Positions 1 through 8,857 are shown, counted from the stretch's first letter. The stretch: DNA of 64,000 nucleotides from Roseateles_B sp051857535 (GCF_051857535.1 NZ_JBPZGY010000016.1:1-64000), one strand, 5' to 3'. Notes: generated by a model not told the origin, from the letters alone. Numbers and translations: made by a program.

Positions 1-31
1 ACGAGCGGCCTCATCTGTCGCTGAAAATGCA

Positions 32-84
32 GACGCCCGATGCAGTGCATCGGGCGTCGATGGCCGGCTGACGCCGGCCTTGTT
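32..84 (+). terminator. Two tandem stem-loops, the second terminator-like
   Basis: Positions 32-44 and 46-58 form a perfect 13-bp inverted repeat (GACGCCCGATGCA with its complement). A second hairpin follows at 62-79, GGCCGGC-TGAC-GCCGGCC, then TTGTTC. The second hairpin with a short T-rich tail fits a plus-strand intrinsic terminator for a gene lying left of the window. Bases 85-180 hold nothing I recognise. Confidence 0.45.
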
Positions 85-180
85 CAACCGTTCTGAGTGT
101 CAACCTAATTCAGGACGGGTCAGGTCAGGAAAATTCGGAACCCACTGGGTACTCGGTCACGACGCGCTCAGGACTCAAGC

Positions 181-1299
181 TCAGGACTCAATATCGCCCG
201 GCATGCTCAGCAGACCCGGCCTGCTGCTGAGCCGCCCCGGCCCCGAGACGCGCACCGCCGGCGGTGCAGGGGGCGGCATCAGCGTGTCAGCCGGGTCCTG
301 CAGATCTGTCAGCATGGCCGCGGCTGACCGCAGCATGGGCCAGGCGAGCAGGGCGCCGCAGCCATCGGCGCTGTCCAGGCCCAGCTCCAGCAGGGCGGCC
401 GCATGGAACTGCGCCAGGGCCTGGTCGATGCCATGGTGGGTGTGGCTGCGGCAGAACACAGCGTAGTCGGTGACGGGGGCGGCAATCATGGACGCTGCCT
501 TGAGCGCGGCGCAGGCCGGCAGGCCGTCGACGATGATGAGGTGCCTCTTGCTGGCGGCCACCAGCATGGCGCCCACCATCACGGCGGTCTCGAATCCACC
601 AAAGGCGGCCAGCACGTCCATGGGGTCGACGACTTCGCGGTGGCGCGCCTGACAGGCGAGCAGCAGGTTGAGCAGTGGGTCGAGCTGGTCCTGGCGCATG
701 TCGGGGCCAGACACGATGAAATCCTTGACCGGCAGGTCGCACAGTCGCGACATGACCAGCGCGCTGGATTCGAAGGCGCCCTGGCCGACGCCGGCACAGA
801 TCAGCACATTGCCGCTGAACTTGTCGGCGATCTCCATGCCCACGCGCACGGCAGCATGGGCGTGCTCCAGGCTCATGGCCGGACCCAGGCGGCAGTTGCG
901 CGTGCCGTGTGCGATCTTGCGTGACTGCAGGCGCGGGTTGGGCGGCATTTCCTCGGCGATGCCGCAGTCCACCACCGACAGTTGCAGGCCCTGGGTGCGC
1001 GCCAGCACGCTGCAGGGCAGCCGGTTGTGCAGAAGCAGGTCGGCATGAGCCTTGGTGGACCGTCCCCAGAGCAGGGGCAGTCCGTCGACGGCCAGGCCGT
1101 GGTCGGCCGCGAAGAGGGCCAGCGTCGGGTCGCGGAAACGGGGCGTCAGGCTGTCCTGGATCAGACCCAGGCGTATGGCCAGGGGTTCCAGCTCGCCCAA
1201 TCCCCCAGCCAGGGCGGCACGGCGCTGGAGCCGCTCGCTCAGGGCGCGGCGCAGCTCGGGATTCGCGGTCGGGGAAATCAGGGACTGGTGGATGGACAT
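181..1299 (-). CDS. CobT-like phosphoribosyltransferase with altered active-site residues
   Basis: A 372-residue protein of the nicotinate-nucleotide:dimethylbenzimidazole phosphoribosyltransferase (CobT) fold. CobT makes alpha-ribazole phosphate for the lower ligand of cobalamin. Family marks are FAADHG (63-68), HGTRN (131-135), FGGFE (233-237) and the C-terminal GCGALLA block. Two segments differ from true CobT. The usual GEMGIGN segment reads AGVGQGA (169-175), losing its Glu. The usual GEG-x-G segment reads ADGCG (311-315), putting Asp where the catalytic Glu is expected. The N-terminal PPGSLG motif is also degenerate (AGGLGELE, 31-38). No other cobalamin gene is nearby and the neighbour is ilvA. 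It could be a CobT paralogue of changed activity. The family call is firm; the function is open. Confidence 0.8.
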   Translation of the reverse strand: MSIHQSLISPTANPELRRALSERLQRRAALAGGLGELEPLAIRLGLIQDSLTPRFRDPTLALFAADHGLAVDGLPLLWGRSTKAHADLLLHNRLPCSVLARTQGLQLSVVDCGIAEEMPPNPRLQSRKIAHGTRNCRLGPAMSLEHAHAAVRVGMEIADKFSGNVLICAGVGQGAFESSALVMSRLCDLPVKDFIVSGPDMRQDQLDPLLNLLLACQARHREVVDPMDVLAAFGGFETAVMVGAMLVAASKRHLIIVDGLPACAALKAASMIAAPVTDYAVFCRSHTHHGIDQALAQFHAAALLELGLDSADGCGALLAWPMLRSAAAMLTDLQDPADTLMPPPAPPAVRVSGPGRLSSRPGLLSMPGDIES

Positions 1300-1389
1300 G
1301 GGCGCTGACGGGCCGGCGACCTGCGCCGCTGGCCCGGATTGTGCGCCATGCCGACCGCCTTGCCTGCGCGAACTTTCCTGCGGGGGGGC

Positions 1390-2967
<1,578 letters not shown>

Positions 2968-3019
2968 CTGCGGACTCCAATGAGAGTGTTGCGGCACTGC
3001 ATCATAAGGGGCGGTCTCC

Positions 3020-3029
3020 GGGGGGGGGG
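3020..3029. repeat. Ten-base homopolymer (G on plus, C in the ilvA leader sense)
   Basis: Ten consecutive G on the plus strand (C10 on the ilvA sense strand) lie about 52 nt upstream of the ilvA ATG, in the stretch between the upstream terminator and the gene. Such tracts are prone to slippage. Here it is outside the coding sequence, so any effect would be on leader structure or initiation. Confidence 0.7.
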
Positions 3030-3111
3030 CGGCGGGCCGTCGTCGAGATGTCGCCCTTCAGCAAGAGCCCTGAGACGGTGCGCGAATGCTGCTTGTCGAG
3101 GCCGGGCGGCC

Positions 3112-3144
3112 AAAAAAAAACCCGAAGCCTTGCAGCTTCGGGTT
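3112..3144 (-). terminator. Intrinsic terminator upstream of ilvA
   Basis: Read on the minus strand there is an 8-bp stem (CCCGAAGC / GCTTCGGG at 3121-3142, six-base loop), extended by two A-T pairs, followed directly by nine T. No recognised minus-strand gene ends here, so it either terminates a small RNA or works as an attenuator ahead of ilvA. Confidence 0.8.
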
Positions 3145-3218
3145 GAATCCACCATGGAGGCGGTGGAGGAGACAAAGGGCAGGGGCCGGATTGGTGCAGA
3201 CTGATGCACAAAACGAGT

Positions 3219-3234
3219 GCGCATACGTTTGCGC
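3219..3234. promoter_or_regulatory. PurR/LacI-family-like operator palindrome
   Basis: GCGCAAACGTATGCGC on the minus strand is an imperfect palindrome with a central CG, as in LacI-family operators. It matches the remembered E. coli PurR consensus ACGCAAACGTTTGCGT at 13 of 16 positions. It lies at about +16 to +31 of the predicted start, where a repressor would block the transcript running toward ilvA. The identity of the regulator is inference. Confidence 0.4.
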
Positions 3235-3257
3235 ATTCGTCATCCCCAATGAAATTC

Positions 3258-3286
3258 ATTCTATGTTGCGCCATGCTGCACTGCAA
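3258..3286 (-). promoter_or_regulatory. Sigma-70-type promoter for the ilvA-upstream transcript
   Basis: On the minus strand, TTGCAG (3281-3286) is followed by a 17-nt spacer and TAGAAT (3258-3263). Both hexamers are close to consensus and the spacing is ideal. Predicted transcription would start near 3250. Bases 3287-3411, up to the OsmC gene, show no further feature I can support. Confidence 0.6.
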
Positions 3287-3411
3287 TATCCACAAGCCAT
3301 TGGTATTGGAGCGGCATCTCTAGTTGCGCACCGAACGTGATATCCGTCATCGGCCGGCGCCGCCTGTTCCCGAGGGCTGGGGAAGCGAGGGGGCTTTAAA
3401 TTGGGCCCACA

Positions 3412-3843
3412 ATGCGCCACATGGAATGCACGATCAATTGGATGGGCGTGGACGGCATGAGCTTCGTCGCCCAGACCGGCAGCGGCCACATGCTGGCCAT
3501 GGATGGCGCACCGGAGGGCGGTGGCCACAACCTGGCCCCGCGGCCGATGGAGACGGTGCTTGCAGGCACGGGCGGCTGTACAGCCTACGATGTGGTGCTC
3601 ATCCTCAAGCGCGGCCGCCATGACGTGCGGGGCTGCCAGGTCCAGCTCAAGGCGGAGCGCGCGGCCACGGAGCCCAAGGTGTTCACCAGCATCCACATGC
3701 ATTTCGTGGTGAGCGGCAAGGCACTGGATCGTGCCGCCGTGGAGCGGGCGGTGGCCTTGTCGCACGAAAAGTACTGCTCGGCGAGCATCATGCTGGGCAA
3801 GACAGCGGACATCACCACCTCGGTGGAGATTGTCGAGGCCTGA
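3412..3843 (+). CDS. OsmC family protein
   Basis: A 143-residue OsmC/Ohr-fold protein. Family members are cytoplasmic dimers, and many reduce organic hydroperoxides with a reactive cysteine pair. The two expected cysteines are present: C56 in GGCTAYDV and C122 in KYCSASIM. The start is uncertain; ATG at 3412 and 3421 (MECTINW) are both possible and neither has a strong ribosome site. It stands alone, convergent with coq7. It belongs to the OsmC-like (YhfA-type) branch rather than to Ohr as far as I can judge, so the substrate is unknown. Confidence 0.85.
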   Translation: MRHMECTINWMGVDGMSFVAQTGSGHMLAMDGAPEGGGHNLAPRPMETVLAGTGGCTAYDVVLILKRGRHDVRGCQVQLKAERAATEPKVFTSIHMHFVVSGKALDRAAVERAVALSHEKYCSASIMLGKTADITTSVEIVEA

Positions 3844-3867
3844 GCGCATCACCCGGGCGTCGACGCC

Positions 3868-4503
3868 TCACACCCGGTGCGCCACCGTGGTCATCACGCG
3901 GGCGGCCAGGCGCATCAGGCCTGGCACCGGTGGGGGCAGCTCAGCCCCGCCGGCCTCCAGTGCGTGCCGCGCATGCTCGGCCTCGTCCTGCTTCATTCGG
4001 TCGACGATTTCCCTGGATCGCTGATCCTCCGCTGGTAGGCGATCCAGGTGTGCGGCCAGGTGCTGCTCGACCTGGCGCTCGGTCTCGACCAGAAAGCCCA
4101 GGCTGATTCGGTCCCCCATGAGTCCGGCAAGGCTGCCCAGCGCGAAGGCGCCGCCGTACCAGAGCGGGTTGAGCAGGCTGGGGCGGTCCTTGAGCTCGTC
4201 CAACCGCGCACGTGTCCAGGCCAGGTGATCGATCTCCTCGTCGGCGGCCTGTTCCAGCTGACTGCGCAGCGCTTCGTCATGCGAGAACAGGGCCTGCGAC
4301 TGGTACAAGGCCTGCGCGCAGACTTCGCCGACATGATTGACCCGCATCAACGCGCCGGCCAGCGTGCGCTGAGCCTCGCTCAACTTGGCCGCAGGGCTGT
4401 GCGCCGGGCTGGGGCGGCCCGCTAGGGGGCGGCCGAAGACGGTCAGCAGGCCGTGGCCGGCGGCACAAAGGAGGCGGTCCTTGAAGTCGAGGGCTTGTGG
4501 CAT
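3868..4503 (-). CDS. coq7: Coq7-type demethoxyubiquinone hydroxylase
   Basis: This di-iron monooxygenase hydroxylates the 2-polyprenyl-3-methyl-6-methoxy-1,4-benzoquinone ring late in ubiquinone synthesis, at the inner membrane. All six expected iron ligands are visible: E60 (NHVGE), E90 and H93 (EEIDH), E142 (VETER), E174 and H177 (DEAEH). The hydrophobic stretch around 115-137 (GGAFALGSLAGLMG) fits the membrane-associated face of the family. The length of 211 residues from the ATG at 4503 is typical. Coq7 takes the place of UbiF in many beta- and gammaproteobacteria. Confidence 0.95.
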   Translation of the reverse strand: MPQALDFKDRLLCAAGHGLLTVFGRPLAGRPSPAHSPAAKLSEAQRTLAGALMRVNHVGEVCAQALYQSQALFSHDEALRSQLEQAADEEIDHLAWTRARLDELKDRPSLLNPLWYGGAFALGSLAGLMGDRISLGFLVETERQVEQHLAAHLDRLPAEDQRSREIVDRMKQDEAEHARHALEAGGAELPPPVPGLMRLAARVMTTVAHRV

Positions 4504-4617
4504 TTGATTGTCTTGGGCGAGATGCCCGAAGTGTAAATAGGCAGCAGGACAGGCCGGGCAGCGCACTTGGCGTGCCCTCCCGCCGCAAGTCCCCGCTGTT
4601 GTCCATGTCTTGGTTCG

Positions 4618-4687
4618 TGACAGTCATATGAACATAAGCAAATGTTCGATCGTCGTTGCCGTGCGACAACGGATGACAAACTGTCAT
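4618..4687. promoter_or_regulatory. Cluster of inverted repeats between coq7 and the first porin
   Basis: Three short dyads sit within 70 bp of the 309-bp coq7-porin gap: TGACAGTCA (4618-4626), GAACAT-N6-ATGTTC (4630-4647) and ATGACA-AAC-TGTCAT (4673-4687). A fourth, weaker dyad, CGTTGCCGTGCGACAACG, spans about 4654-4671. The layout suggests a regulated porin promoter with several protein sites. I cannot assign a regulator. The rest of 4504-4812 shows nothing else firm. Confidence 0.4.
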
Positions 4688-4812
4688 GATTTGCAGGTGG
4701 CGCATCAGGGAAAACCTTTGGTTCAATGGCGCCAACTTCCATGCGAGCTGCTGTCTGAAAGGCAGCAGATCGACATGGTTGCCGACCCTTGATGACTCTT
4801 TCGGAGCTACGA

Positions 4813-5829
4813 ATGAAAAAGACGATCCTGGTGGGAGCCGTTCTGGCCGCCTTCGCTGGTGCCGCTGCGGCCCAATCTTCCGTGACCCTGTTCGGCGTGA
4901 TCGATGCCAATGTGCGTTCCGCCAAGTCTGGCAGCGCCTCCATCAAGCAGGTGGGCACCGACGGCCTGAACGCCAGCCGTCTGGGCGTGCGTGGTACCGA
5001 AGACCTGGGCGGTGGCCTGAAGGCAGGCTTCTGGCTGGAAGCTGCCCTGAACCCCGACACCGGCGCCGCTGACAGCTCCCGCTTCTGGGGCCGCCGCGCC
5101 ACGGTGAGCCTGAGCTCCACCGAGTTCGGCGAACTGCGCCTCGGTCGCCACAAGGTGGCTGCGCGTCTGGCTGTCGACGGCTTCACCCCCTTCGAGACCA
5201 CTGGCATCGCCGAAATCACCAAGGCCTACTCGGCTCTGGGCAGCGGCGCTGACACGCTGAACCGTTCGGACAATCAGGTGGCCTACAGCCTGCCTGACAC
5301 CCTGGGTGGCATCTATGGCACCTTCGAACTGGGTGCTGGCGAAGGTACGGACGGCAAGAAGTACAGCTCGGCTCGTCTGGGCTACAAGGACAAGGAATTG
5401 AACGTCGCCGGTGCTTATGCGCAAACCGACGCCAAGGGCAGCAAGTACAAGCTGACCGTGCTGGGTGCTTCCTATGACTTCGGTGCCGCCGTCGTGATGG
5501 GCACCGTGGCCAACACCAAGTTCGGTTCCTACAAGCAGTCGATCTTCACGATCGGCGCCAAGGTGCCCGTCACCAAGGAAGGTTCGGTTCGCGTGCACTA
5601 CGCTCGTTCCAACGCGAATGACGCCGTGGCTACTGCCAAGGTTGCTGATGACCTGAACATCCTGTCCTTTGGCTATGTTCACGACATGTCCAAGCGCACG
5701 GCTCTGTACGCCACCTACTCGCAGATCGACAACAAGGGCAACTCCAAGGTTGCCGTTGCCGGCGCTCCGGCTGCTGCTGCCGGCCAGAAGTCTTCGGCCT
5801 ACGAAGTGGGCGTGCGCCACAGCTTCTGA
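4813..5829 (+). CDS. Outer-membrane porin (Gram-negative OmpC-type family)
   Basis: A 338-residue trimeric-porin-type protein of the 16-strand family common in Burkholderiales, forming general diffusion channels in the outer membrane. The first 20 residues are a signal peptide ending AAA before QSSVTLFGVIDANV, the family's standard mature N-terminus. It ends with the C-terminal Phe (VGVRHSF) needed for Bam recognition. The ATG at 4813 has GGAG 7 nt upstream, preferable to the earlier in-frame ATG at 4789. A strong terminator follows at 5881. The second porin downstream is a paralogue with its own leader and terminator, so the two are probably expressed independently. Confidence 0.93.
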   Translation: MKKTILVGAVLAAFAGAAAAQSSVTLFGVIDANVRSAKSGSASIKQVGTDGLNASRLGVRGTEDLGGGLKAGFWLEAALNPDTGAADSSRFWGRRATVSLSSTEFGELRLGRHKVAARLAVDGFTPFETTGIAEITKAYSALGSGADTLNRSDNQVAYSLPDTLGGIYGTFELGAGEGTDGKKYSSARLGYKDKELNVAGAYAQTDAKGSKYKLTVLGASYDFGAAVVMGTVANTKFGSYKQSIFTIGAKVPVTKEGSVRVHYARSNANDAVATAKVADDLNILSFGYVHDMSKRTALYATYSQIDNKGNSKVAVAGAPAAAAGQKSSAYEVGVRHSF

Positions 5830-5880
5830 TGCTTGGCTTGGCGGACCCTTGTGGTTCGCTGTAGTTCGCCGGCCTTCGTA

Positions 5881-5904
5881 AGAGCCGCCCTCTGGGCGGC
5901 TCTT
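5881..5904 (+). terminator. Intrinsic terminator after the first porin
   Basis: The stem AGAGCCGCCC / GGGCGGCTCT has a short loop (TCTG overlapping the stem top) and is followed by TTTT. It lies 51 nt past the porin stop codon. Confidence 0.85.
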
Positions 5905-5977
5905 TTCGTTTGTTGATCGTCAGCGAACTGCCTCCAACGGGTTGGAAAGTGCAGGATTGTCAGCCTCATTTCAGCCT

Positions 5978-5993
5978 TGTCGCCGTGGCGACA
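5978..5993. promoter_or_regulatory. Perfect 7-bp inverted repeat upstream of the second porin
   Basis: TGTCGCC-GT-GGCGACA, about 105 bp upstream of the second porin start. The gap before the first porin carries a similar element (GCCGTGCGACAACG near 4658-4671), so both porins may share a regulator. This is a visual comparison only. Confidence 0.35.
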
Positions 5994-6096
5994 GGGTTAG
6001 TGCTTGTGGGTGGGCTGCAACGACTTGGCTAGGCCTGCGGGTGCATCTGTCACAGAATCCAAAGCGACTCTTCATTCATATAGCAGGAGACAGTTC

Positions 6097-7224
6097 ATGA
6101 AGAAGGCTACTCTGGTTTTGGGTTTGCTGGCTGCCAGCGTGAGCGCCGCTTACGCCCAGTCGAGCGTGACGCTTTACGGCATCGTGGACGGCGGTGTGCG
6201 CATGACCACGAACGAAGGTAGCAGGGGCAGCGGTTCCATCACCCGCGCGGTCGGTGGCGGTTTTTCGCAGAGCCGCCTGGGCGTCAATGTGACCGAAGAC
6301 CTGGGTGGTGGCATGAAGGTGTTGGCTAACCTGGAGCATCGGCTGAACCTGGATACCGGTTCGTCCAACCCGGCACCGCTGCCTTTCTGGATGCAATCCT
6401 GGGTCGGCGTGCAAAGCAGTGATTTTGGTCGCGTGACGATTGGTCGTCAGTACAACGTGCTGTTTGACTTGGTCACCAGCACCTATGTGTCCTACCCCTA
6501 TTCGCCCTACTTCGATGTTTACAAGCCTGAAGTCGGTCTGGCGCTGAGCGCCCGTGCGGACAATATGGTCAAGTACCTGTTCGAACAAGGTCCGATCCGC
6601 GGCGAACTGCAGGCTTCGGCCGGCGAGGGCGGTGGTGGCCGTACCATCGGCGGCATCCTGCGCTATTCGGCTGACGGCATCTCCTTCGGTGCTGGTATGC
6701 AGGATTACCAGCTGCCCTCTTCGGCCAAGATCAAGGCCAAGACCTTTGGCGGTTCCTACAAGGTGGGTGACTGGTACCTGAACGCCGGCTGGGGCGAGAA
6801 CAAGGTGGAAGGCACGCCCACGGCCGCCGATGCGGCGACCGTCGCCAGCACTCTGCTGTGGGCCTCCTTCAACAACGGTGGTACCGGCTATGACGCCGCC
6901 ATGGGTGGCAATGCTGCACTCCTTGGTCTGAAGAAGCGCACGATGTGGACCCTGGGCCTGGGTTACCAGATGACGCCCCAGCTGAACCTGGGCACGCACT
7001 TCTACAGCGCCAAGCAAACTGGTGCCGTGGCTGCGCTGGAACTGAAGGCCAAGTTCTGGTCTGCAGTTGCTGACTATGCCCTGTCCAAGCGCACCGATCT
7101 GTATGCTGAGATCGATCGCACCTCGCTGACGGGCGATCACGCCAGTCTGAACAGCAGCGTCGGCAGTCCCAATGGTGCCAAGTCCCGCATGGGCTACACC
7201 GTCGGTATGCGGCATCGCTTCTGA
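6097..7224 (+). CDS. Outer-membrane porin (second paralogue)
   Basis: A 375-residue porin of the same family as the upstream gene. A 20-residue signal peptide (ending AAYA) precedes QSSVTLYGIVDGGV, and the protein ends in MRHRF with the terminal Phe. The ATG at 6097 has a clear ribosome site, GCAGGAGA, 6 nt upstream. The mature sequence diverges strongly from the first porin beyond the N-terminal strand, including a longer segment around residues 125-165 (rich in Tyr and Pro), so pore properties probably differ. A terminator follows at 7250. Confidence 0.93.
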   Translation: MKKATLVLGLLAASVSAAYAQSSVTLYGIVDGGVRMTTNEGSRGSGSITRAVGGGFSQSRLGVNVTEDLGGGMKVLANLEHRLNLDTGSSNPAPLPFWMQSWVGVQSSDFGRVTIGRQYNVLFDLVTSTYVSYPYSPYFDVYKPEVGLALSARADNMVKYLFEQGPIRGELQASAGEGGGGRTIGGILRYSADGISFGAGMQDYQLPSSAKIKAKTFGGSYKVGDWYLNAGWGENKVEGTPTAADAATVASTLLWASFNNGGTGYDAAMGGNAALLGLKKRTMWTLGLGYQMTPQLNLGTHFYSAKQTGAVAALELKAKFWSAVADYALSKRTDLYAEIDRTSLTGDHASLNSSVGSPNGAKSRMGYTVGMRHRF

Positions 7225-7249
7225 TCTGCGCAGTTGTTCGCGCAATCCA

Positions 7250-7270
7250 GGGCCCTTCGGGGCCCTTTTT
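7250..7270 (+). terminator. Intrinsic terminator after the second porin
   Basis: AGGGCCC-TTC-GGGGCCCTTTTT, a GC stem with a run of five T, 25 nt after the porin stop. Confidence 0.85.
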
Positions 7271-7356
7271 CATGCTGTCGACAGATGTTGTGCATAGCAT
7301 CACGGCGCCGGGAAGCGAAGCAGCTAGTCTTGGCTGCAACGGGTCTGGAGCAGTAC

Positions 7357-8115
7357 ATGAGCGCCTGTAAGAAATGGTTGTTGTTGGGATGGGTGCTGGG
7401 CCTCGTTGCCTGCGCTCATGGCCCTGCCTCTGAACCGGCGCAGACCGTGTCGGAGGCGGTTGCGGTCTCCCTGCCGCAGGATTGGTCGGTCCGTGAGTTG
7501 CCCGGCAAGGCGCGCACGCACTACAGCATGAACGAGCGCGACAGCCGCCCCTGTGTGCAGGCAAATGCCCGGTCCTCAGCGAGCCTACTGCGCCGACGGC
7601 TGCATCTGCCCGTGGAGCAGCTGCAGGAGGTCCGATTCGAGTGGTGGATCGATCGTTTCGAGTCCAGCCGTGATGTGGATGATCCGGATGTGGACGACGC
7701 GCCGGCCAGCCTGGTCCTGGCTTTTGATGGTGACGTGGGGCAACTGTCCCTGCGCAACCGCATGCTGTTCGAGCTGGCTCAGGCGGTCATGGGCGAGCCG
7801 CCCCCCTATGCCACGCTGATGTATGTCTGGGATGCGAAGGCTGCACCCGGTACCGTCAAGGTCAGTCCTCGCAGCGATCGCATCCGCAAAATCGTGATTG
7901 GGTCAGGTCATGAGAAGCGGGGCGGATGGCTGAGCTTCAGTCGCAATATTGCCGAGGACTACCGCCTGGCCTTCGGCGAGGCGGCGGGCCCGCTGGTAGG
8001 TGCTGCGCTGATGACGGACGCTGACAACGGGCATGGCTCGGCGCAGGCTTGCTACGGCCCTGTGCAGTTCCTGGATGCCTCTTATCGCGAGCTGCCTGGC
8101 AGCCTGCGCTTCTGA
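7357..8115 (+). CDS. DUF3047 family lipoprotein, function unknown
   Basis: A 252-residue predicted lipoprotein. Its N-terminus is a signal peptide with lipobox LVAC (Cys near 20), so it should be lipid-anchored facing the periplasm. The body matches the DUF3047 pattern as I know it: VRFEWWIDRF, a segment ATLMYVW, then the C-terminal block AEDYRLAFGE...ALMTDADN. The function of DUF3047 is not established. The start ATG at 7357 is preceded by TGGAG. In many Burkholderiales the lptM gene on the other strand is followed by lysA; this gene occupies that place and points toward lptM. Confidence 0.8.
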   Translation: MSACKKWLLLGWVLGLVACAHGPASEPAQTVSEAVAVSLPQDWSVRELPGKARTHYSMNERDSRPCVQANARSSASLLRRRLHLPVEQLQEVRFEWWIDRFESSRDVDDPDVDDAPASLVLAFDGDVGQLSLRNRMLFELAQAVMGEPPPYATLMYVWDAKAAPGTVKVSPRSDRIRKIVIGSGHEKRGGWLSFSRNIAEDYRLAFGEAAGPLVGAALMTDADNGHGSAQACYGPVQFLDASYRELPGSLRF

Positions 8116-8142
8116 GCCCGGCGCGCGCCGAGTCTGGGCCAC

Positions 8143-8286
8143 TCAGCTCGAGGGGCTGGATGCTGCTGGCGCGGGCGTCCGGGGGGCTGGTGCCGTCAGC
8201 GGGCCCTTCTGGCCGCAGGCTGTGAGCCATAGCACATTCCACAGCAGCAGGGATCCGAGGCTGGCCCGCAGGCCTCGCGACCGCAT
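8143..8286 (-). CDS. lptM: LptM-type small lipoprotein (YifL family)
   Basis: A 47-residue lipoprotein precursor. The hallmark LTACGQKGPL follows a hydrophobic leader (LGSLLLWNVLW); the Cys is the lipidated residue. In E. coli LptM (YifL) assists oxidative maturation of the LptD-LptE lipopolysaccharide translocon. The tail is Pro/Ala/Ser-rich. The ATG at 8286 gives a normal-length leader; an in-frame ATG at 8355 would add 23 residues. It is divergent from cyaY, a conserved arrangement, but the lysA gene that often follows is absent. Confidence 0.85.
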   Translation of the reverse strand: MRSRGLRASLGSLLLWNVLWLTACGQKGPLTAPAPRTPAPAASSPSS

Positions 8287-8374
8287 TGCTTGCAGGGCCT
8301 TGCTGGTCGGTCCAGGGCTGGCGGCGACTAAACTGGAGCCTTGATAGGTCTTCATAGCTGCAAGTTTATCGGTC

Positions 8375-8734
8375 ATGAGTGCTCTCACCGCCACGCCCCT
8401 TGATGATGCCGATTACCATGCGCGCACCGATGCGATCCTGCAGGGCATAGAGTCGCGGGTCGACGCTTGGCTGGATGGCGATGTGATCGACATCGACACC
8501 CACCGTACCGGTGGTCTGCTGGAGCTCAGCTTCCCCAATCGCAGCAAGATCATCATCAACACCCAGCCGCCGTTGCAGGAACTGTGGGTGGCAGCCAAAG
8601 CCGGGGGCTACCACTTCCGCTTCGTGGACGGGCGCTGGGTGGAGCGGGGTGGACGTGAATTTCACGCCCTGCTGTCTGAAGAGGCCTCGGCCCAGGCTGG
8701 TCAGGCGCTCTGTTTCGAACCCGTGCAGTCCTGA
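8375..8734 (+). CDS. cyaY: Frataxin homologue, iron-sulfur cluster assembly regulator
   Basis: A 119-residue frataxin-family protein. CyaY binds iron and the IscS desulfurase and tunes iron-sulfur cluster assembly. The acidic first helix is visible (DDADYHARTDAILQGIE, with acidic residues continuing to about residue 42), followed by the beta-sheet core GGLLELSFPNRSKIIIN and QPPLQELWVAAKAGGYHF. The length is slightly above the roughly 106 residues of E. coli CyaY. It is transcribed away from lptM. Confidence 0.93.
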   Translation: MSALTATPLDDADYHARTDAILQGIESRVDAWLDGDVIDIDTHRTGGLLELSFPNRSKIIINTQPPLQELWVAAKAGGYHFRFVDGRWVERGGREFHALLSEEASAQAGQALCFEPVQS

Positions 8735-8857
8735 CGCCGTCCCGCGCAAGGCCGCTGCTGCCTGTGTGTCAATGACAATGGATGAGCCGAAGCACAACCT
8801 CCTGCTCGCTTGAGGCTAGAAAGCATGGCCGGCCGCTGCGGCGGGTCTGCCTGGCAT

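Larger units (their letters stand above)
3112..3250 (-). ncRNA. Candidate small RNA or attenuated leader upstream of ilvA
   Basis: A predicted promoter at 3258-3286 and the terminator at 3112-3144 bound a transcript of about 138 nt on the minus strand. Just before the terminator is a hairpin (TCCACC...GGTGGA, 3148-3167) whose loop carries GCCTCCAT, and CTCCTCC lies just upstream of it. Exposed CCUCC in loops next to a U-tailed terminator is a feature of some Hfq-dependent sRNAs that pair with ribosome-binding sites. In-frame short reading frames here are not rich in Ile, Val, Leu or Thr codons, so classic ribosome-mediated attenuation of ilvA is not supported. The existence of the transcript is inferred from signals only. 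Confidence 0.5.

Noticed and set aside
1..24. C-terminal codons of a plus-strand gene ending TGA at 22-24
   Set aside because: Eight codons are too few to tell from chance, though the following hairpins fit a gene end.
3058..3249. Leader peptide for ribosome-mediated attenuation of ilvA
   Set aside because: The short frames between promoter and terminator lack runs of Ile, Val, Leu or Thr codons.
7275..7284. Palindrome CTGTCGACAG upstream of the DUF3047 gene
   Set aside because: Ten bases is expected by chance in this composition and it has no partner site.
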